From the NCBI GenBank assembly GCA_028698695.1, contig JAQVWB010000005.1, positions 1 to 25,308 of the forward strand: a stretch of 25,308 nt of DNA, given 5' to 3'. Source of the DNA: Syntrophomonadaceae bacterium (GTDB lineage: Bacteria; Bacillota; Syntrophomonadia; Syntrophomonadales; Syntrophomonadaceae). Shown here in pieces: positions 22,211 to 25,308 of the stretch; the stretch's first letter is position 1; every line of letters begins with the position of its first letter. Position numbers and translations under genes: made by a program. The notes beneath the pieces were generated by a model that was not told the DNA's origin, made no database searches, and saw only the letters and a program-made list of their open reading frames with translations.

Positions 22211-22954
22211 ATGAGTTTTAAAGATGCATACCAGACACTGGCAGCTTTATTGGAGGAGCATGGGGAGTCAGAAAATCTGCAGGTTGCAGTAAACAGTCGT
22301 GCGCTTACCAGCAGGGAAGCGATTGGTGAACCGGACAGGAGGGATTTCCCTCTGCTACAGGGCAAGGAAGTTCTTATTCAGGCTGAAATTGATGGTTGTG
22401 CCGGTCAGGCATTTACCAGTGACCCGATACCTTATGAGGGAGCGATAAAGGATTTATTCAAATTGGATAGACAAAGACCGGGCCACCAGGCGCTGATTGT
22501 AGCCACACTTAATGCCCTGGCGCGGAAAATGGGCAAAACTGATCGCACCATTCATTGTATAAACAACGAGCCTGAGGAATGTGCTGCTCAGATTAGTAAG
22601 AATATTTTTGAAAAACATGGCCGTTGCCGGGTAGGAATTATCGGTTACCAACCGGCTATATTGGACAGTTGCAGCCGTCAGTTTGGTGCTGAACATGTTT
22701 TTATAACTGATTTAAATCCTGATAATATCGGGCAGACCAGATACGGGGTCAAGGTCTGGGATGGGGCCAGTGATACAGCCCGCATGATAGAAAATGTTGA
22801 TGTGCTGTTGATTACCGGAACTATTCTGGCGAACGGAACTTACGAATCAATTCTACCGGAAACAGGCGACAAGCCTTATTACTTCTTTGGCACTACTTGT
22901 GCTGCTCTGGCCGGTATTAATGAAGTACCCAGACTCTGCTTTAAATCCAGATGA
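22211..22954 (+). CDS. DUF364 (putative heavy-metal chelation) protein
   Basis: A 247-residue soluble protein. The N-terminal part (1-100) resembles the DUF4213 cap with QAFTSDPIPYEGAIKDL; the C-terminal part (about 115-245) is the DUF364 Rossmann-like domain, with VGIIGYQPAILDS, VFITDLNPDNIG, GVKVWDG and DVLLITGTILANGTYESIL. FFGTTCAALAGI near the end offers one Cys. Similar proteins are annotated as putative heavy-metal chelators, but the metal or ligand is not established to my knowledge. The ATG has AAGGTG upstream. Placement behind a Moco riboswitch and a molybdate permease suggests a role in molybdenum or tungsten handling (inference). Confidence 0.85.
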   Translation: MSFKDAYQTLAALLEEHGESENLQVAVNSRALTSREAIGEPDRRDFPLLQGKEVLIQAEIDGCAGQAFTSDPIPYEGAIKDLFKLDRQRPGHQALIVATLNALARKMGKTDRTIHCINNEPEECAAQISKNIFEKHGRCRVGIIGYQPAILDSCSRQFGAEHVFITDLNPDNIGQTRYGVKVWDGASDTARMIENVDVLLITGTILANGTYESILPETGDKPYYFFGTTCAALAGINEVPRLCFKSR

Positions 22955-23143
22955 GAAGACACGGTGACGGCAGGCCATGCGATAATTACCCAAACCGCTG
23001 TCAACTGACCGAAAGTGGGGATGTATTTGATGTTTTGGGCTAAGTGTTAGCTCGTATCCCTAAAAAAGTTGATATTTGACCAAGAGTGAGGCAACTAAAA
23101 AGTATGGGATGTTTTTCGCACAGCCTGACGGTTTTCTTATTAT

Positions 23144-23179
23144 AAAGCCGGACTATCAGTTAACTGACAGCCCGGCTTT
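23144..23179. terminator. Bidirectional terminator between DUF364 and the chemoreceptor
   Basis: AAAGCCGG (23144-23151) and CCGGCTTT (23172-23179) form the main stem, and TCAGTTAACTGA inside it is itself palindromic. It lies 17 bases after the minus-strand chemoreceptor stop and can serve that gene; rightward transcription would also meet it. Confidence 0.65.
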
Positions 23180-23196
23180 GTGAAATGACTTATGAC

Positions 23197-25200
23197 TTAT
23201 AATTTGAATTGATTAATCAGGTTGGTCAGACTTTCAGCGTTCTCGGCAACTTTGCCGGCGGCTTCACTGATTTCAATGGCAGAGCGAGCAGCTTGTTCAC
23301 TGCCTTTGGCTATTTCCTGACTGCCGGCGGTGCTCTGAGCAATGGTAGCAGCATTGCTCTGCGTTGCCTGATTGATTTCCTCCATGGAACGATCGATAAT
23401 TTGAATATCCCTACTGACTTCATCGGTCAACTGCTGTATGGATTTGCTATCCTGGTAATACTGTTCTCCTATGTCAACCATAGAAACATAATCATTCACT
23501 ACATCATTGGAAATGAAATGCAGCATATTTGAGGTGCTCTCAGTCAGGTTGTTCATGGCCTGCTGAACTTTGACGGTTAATAACTGGATTCCTCCAACTG
23601 CCTCGGCCGAATCTTCCGCCAGTTTTCTGACTTCTTCAGCAACAACTGCAAACCCTTTACCATGTTCACCGGCCCGGGCAGCTTCAATAGCAGCATTCAG
23701 AGCCAGCAGGTTAGTTTGGTCAGCAATACCGGCAATATTTTGTGCCAGGTTGGAAATCTGTTCAACTACTTTGGCTTCTTCCATAGCGTGCTTAACTTTT
23801 TGTTCAATGTCCTCATATACGCCTATAGCTGAATTTTTGGATTTATCGGCATCTTCTTTGACGTTGATAGCTCTTTGTGCTATTACCTGTGCTTCCTGAC
23901 TACTCGACTCAATACGGTTACGCAATTGGGCCATCATGGAATGGACTTCTTCTGTAGAAGCAGTTACCTCCTGTACTGAGGCAGATACTTCTTCCATTCC
24001 GGCGGCGACTTCTTCGGTTGCTGCTGAAGATTCCTCCATAACCGAAGCAATGTTTTGTCCCTGAGCCAGCAGCTCTTCACTGGAAGCAGCTAATTCATGG
24101 GAAGTATTGGCTATACTCTCAATCATTCTCCTAGTGCCGCTTCTTAACTGATTAAATGAATTGAACAGGGTGCCAATTTCATCGCGCATAGCCAAATACT
24201 GAGGGGGTATTTCCCGGCTGTAATCACCGGTTGATAATTCTTCCGCATATGCTGAACCTGCCATAATTGGCTGGGACATTTTTCTGGACAATATGAATGT
24301 AAGCCCTATACCCAACAGTATAAATACTATGGCAACTGCTGTCATAGTGAGTTTCATAGTATTAAGGCTGGACAGAACTTCCTCCCGGGGAGCAGCTACT
24401 GCTATACTCCAGCCAGTATCCCCCACCGGAGCAAACCCCATCATAACATTTTGTTTGCTGACACTGAAATAGTATTCACCAAAACCTTCCTCACCGTTGG
24501 TCATCCTGGTAAGCACTTCAGCCAGTTGAACATATTCGGATTTGGTTTTGGATTCCTTAATAAAGTTGGCCTGCTCCAGTACCAGTTCCTGATTGGGGTG
24601 GGCAATAACGTTTCCTTCCCGGTTAAGCATGTAAGCATAACCAGTTTGTTCATATTTAATCTGGTTGGTAATATCACTTAGGGCGGTGGCGTTTCTTACA
24701 GCAGTTAAAACCCCTACAACCTGTCTTTGGTGATTGCATATCGGGGCAGCTGCAAGGATCGATATGCTTTGATCTGTTTTGTTAATCAGGGGTTCACTCA
24801 GATTGGTTTTGCCTTGCATGGCCTGCTGAAAATAATCACGATCGCTGATATTGACTGTTTTACCATTAGTTAGTTTCAAATTCCCATCCGGAGTGGCAAC
24901 GCCCATATACAAGTAATCAGATCTCGTTGTTTCTGCAGTTAAAACAGAAAGTTGCTGGTTTTCCCAATCCATACTTTTTATATCGTTTCTCGTAGCGGTA
25001 GTTTCAACTATACTCAAGTCAGCATTTAACACGGCGTGAACATTGGCAGCTACCTGATTGGCAATAATGATTAAATTGTCTTCTACATCATCCAGAAGGG
25101 CCTTTGAAGCGTTTTGATAAGATATTAATCCTAACCCGATTCCGACAATTAGTAAAATGCTCCCGAAATACAACATGAGCCTGGTACTGATACTTTTCAT
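23197..25200 (-). CDS. Methyl-accepting chemotaxis protein with Cache sensor
   Basis: A 667-residue transmembrane chemoreceptor. A first membrane helix (LMLYFGSILLIVGIGLGLIS, about 8-27) is followed by an extracytoplasmic dCache-like sensor (about 35-280; GVATPDGNLKLTNG, ISDRDYFQQAM, SILAAAPI and GDTGWSIAVA are typical). A second helix (MTAVAIVFILLGIGLTFIL) leads into a HAMP linker and a long coiled-coil signalling domain with the CheA/CheW contact tip IADQTNLLALNAAIEAARAGEHGKGFAVVAEEVRKLAE. It implies a chemotactic, motile organism; the ligand is unknown. I start at the ATG at 25200 (MKSISTRL) with GGGGGT upstream; earlier ATGs would extend it by up to 31 residues. There are no chemotaxis neighbours in the window. 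Confidence 0.93.
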   Translation of the reverse strand: MKSISTRLMLYFGSILLIVGIGLGLISYQNASKALLDDVEDNLIIIANQVAANVHAVLNADLSIVETTATRNDIKSMDWENQQLSVLTAETTRSDYLYMGVATPDGNLKLTNGKTVNISDRDYFQQAMQGKTNLSEPLINKTDQSISILAAAPICNHQRQVVGVLTAVRNATALSDITNQIKYEQTGYAYMLNREGNVIAHPNQELVLEQANFIKESKTKSEYVQLAEVLTRMTNGEEGFGEYYFSVSKQNVMMGFAPVGDTGWSIAVAAPREEVLSSLNTMKLTMTAVAIVFILLGIGLTFILSRKMSQPIMAGSAYAEELSTGDYSREIPPQYLAMRDEIGTLFNSFNQLRSGTRRMIESIANTSHELAASSEELLAQGQNIASVMEESSAATEEVAAGMEEVSASVQEVTASTEEVHSMMAQLRNRIESSSQEAQVIAQRAINVKEDADKSKNSAIGVYEDIEQKVKHAMEEAKVVEQISNLAQNIAGIADQTNLLALNAAIEAARAGEHGKGFAVVAEEVRKLAEDSAEAVGGIQLLTVKVQQAMNNLTESTSNMLHFISNDVVNDYVSMVDIGEQYYQDSKSIQQLTDEVSRDIQIIDRSMEEINQATQSNAATIAQSTAGSQEIAKGSEQAARSAIEISEAAGKVAENAESLTNLINQFKL

Positions 25201-25251
25201 CCATTTACCCCCATTCATTAAATAAGATAAGATAATTGAAGAATCCGTACA

Positions 25252-25280
25252 ATATCGTCTATAAAAAGACACTATAGGTA
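25252..25280 (-). promoter_or_regulatory. Possible sigma-D-like promoter for the chemoreceptor
   Basis: On the minus strand GACGATAT (25252-25259) resembles the motility sigma factor -10 (GCCGATAT). A CTATA upstream resembles its -35 (CTAAA), but the spacer is about two bases short. Tentative. Confidence 0.3.
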
Positions 25281-25308
25281 GTATTCCGTACAAATTAGTA
25301 ATTTCCTG

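Noticed and set aside
1..25308. CRISPR arrays, tRNA or rRNA genes, or an intact transposase
   Set aside because: No regular direct repeats with spacers, no tRNA-like cloverleaf with a T-loop and CCA end, and no transposase motifs were found.

Overview
The window looks like a chromosomal stretch of an anaerobic, motile, low-to-mid G+C Firmicute of the class Clostridia. A Syntrophomonas-type organism is my best guess, but this is inference. The reasons are the cdaR–glmM order, a glmS-type ribozyme, strong GGAGG ribosome binding sites with frequent TTG/GTG starts, DegV, DUF5692, DUF2157 and GDYXXLXY families, many T-tailed terminators and a Cache-type chemoreceptor.

Layout. (1) 1-4936: an envelope-precursor operon. 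It holds the end of cdaR (regulator of the c-di-AMP synthase), a FAD-dependent dehydrogenase, glmM, then a glmS-class ribozyme in the leader of nagB (glucosamine-6-phosphate deaminase), not of glmS. (2) 4904-5588: a bidirectional terminator, a predicted purine-rich minus-strand non-coding RNA of about 370 nt, and an AT-rich promoter region. (3) 5589-8079: a cytidylate-kinase-like/nuclease-like fusion overlapping a divergent hypoxanthine-phosphoribosyltransferase-like gene, a 150-bp MITE-like element, and a DUF2889 gene. (4) 8122-10647: an EcoRII-type restriction–modification pair behind a long palindrome that contains a LexA-box-like core. (5) 10681-18259: accessory genes (two MFS transporters, a CoA-binding protein, a cupin, DegV, DUF5692, and a DUF2157/GDYXXLXY pair whose first gene seems to use an ATC start). 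(6) 18318-20480: an old-yellow-enzyme/2,4-dienoyl-CoA-reductase-like flavoprotein with one cluster cysteine replaced by Asp. (7) 20511-22954: two tandem Moco-type riboswitches, each followed by a terminator, then a MOT1-like molybdate transporter and a DUF364/heavy-metal-chelation protein. (8) 23144-25200: a chemoreceptor on the minus strand.

How it fits together. The most striking signal is the ribozyme in front of nagB. The ribozyme is activated by glucosamine-6-phosphate (GlcN6P) and lowers downstream expression. That is end-product control, which makes sense only if NagB here runs in the biosynthetic direction (fructose-6-P + ammonia to GlcN6P) and feeds GlmM encoded just upstream. The second strong signal is the molybdenum/tungsten-cofactor module, where tandem aptamers probably set the level of an oxyanion transporter and of a poorly characterised DUF364 protein. 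The third is the unassigned GGA-rich RNA beside nagB. All functional calls come from reading the sequence and recalled family motifs; no database search was run.
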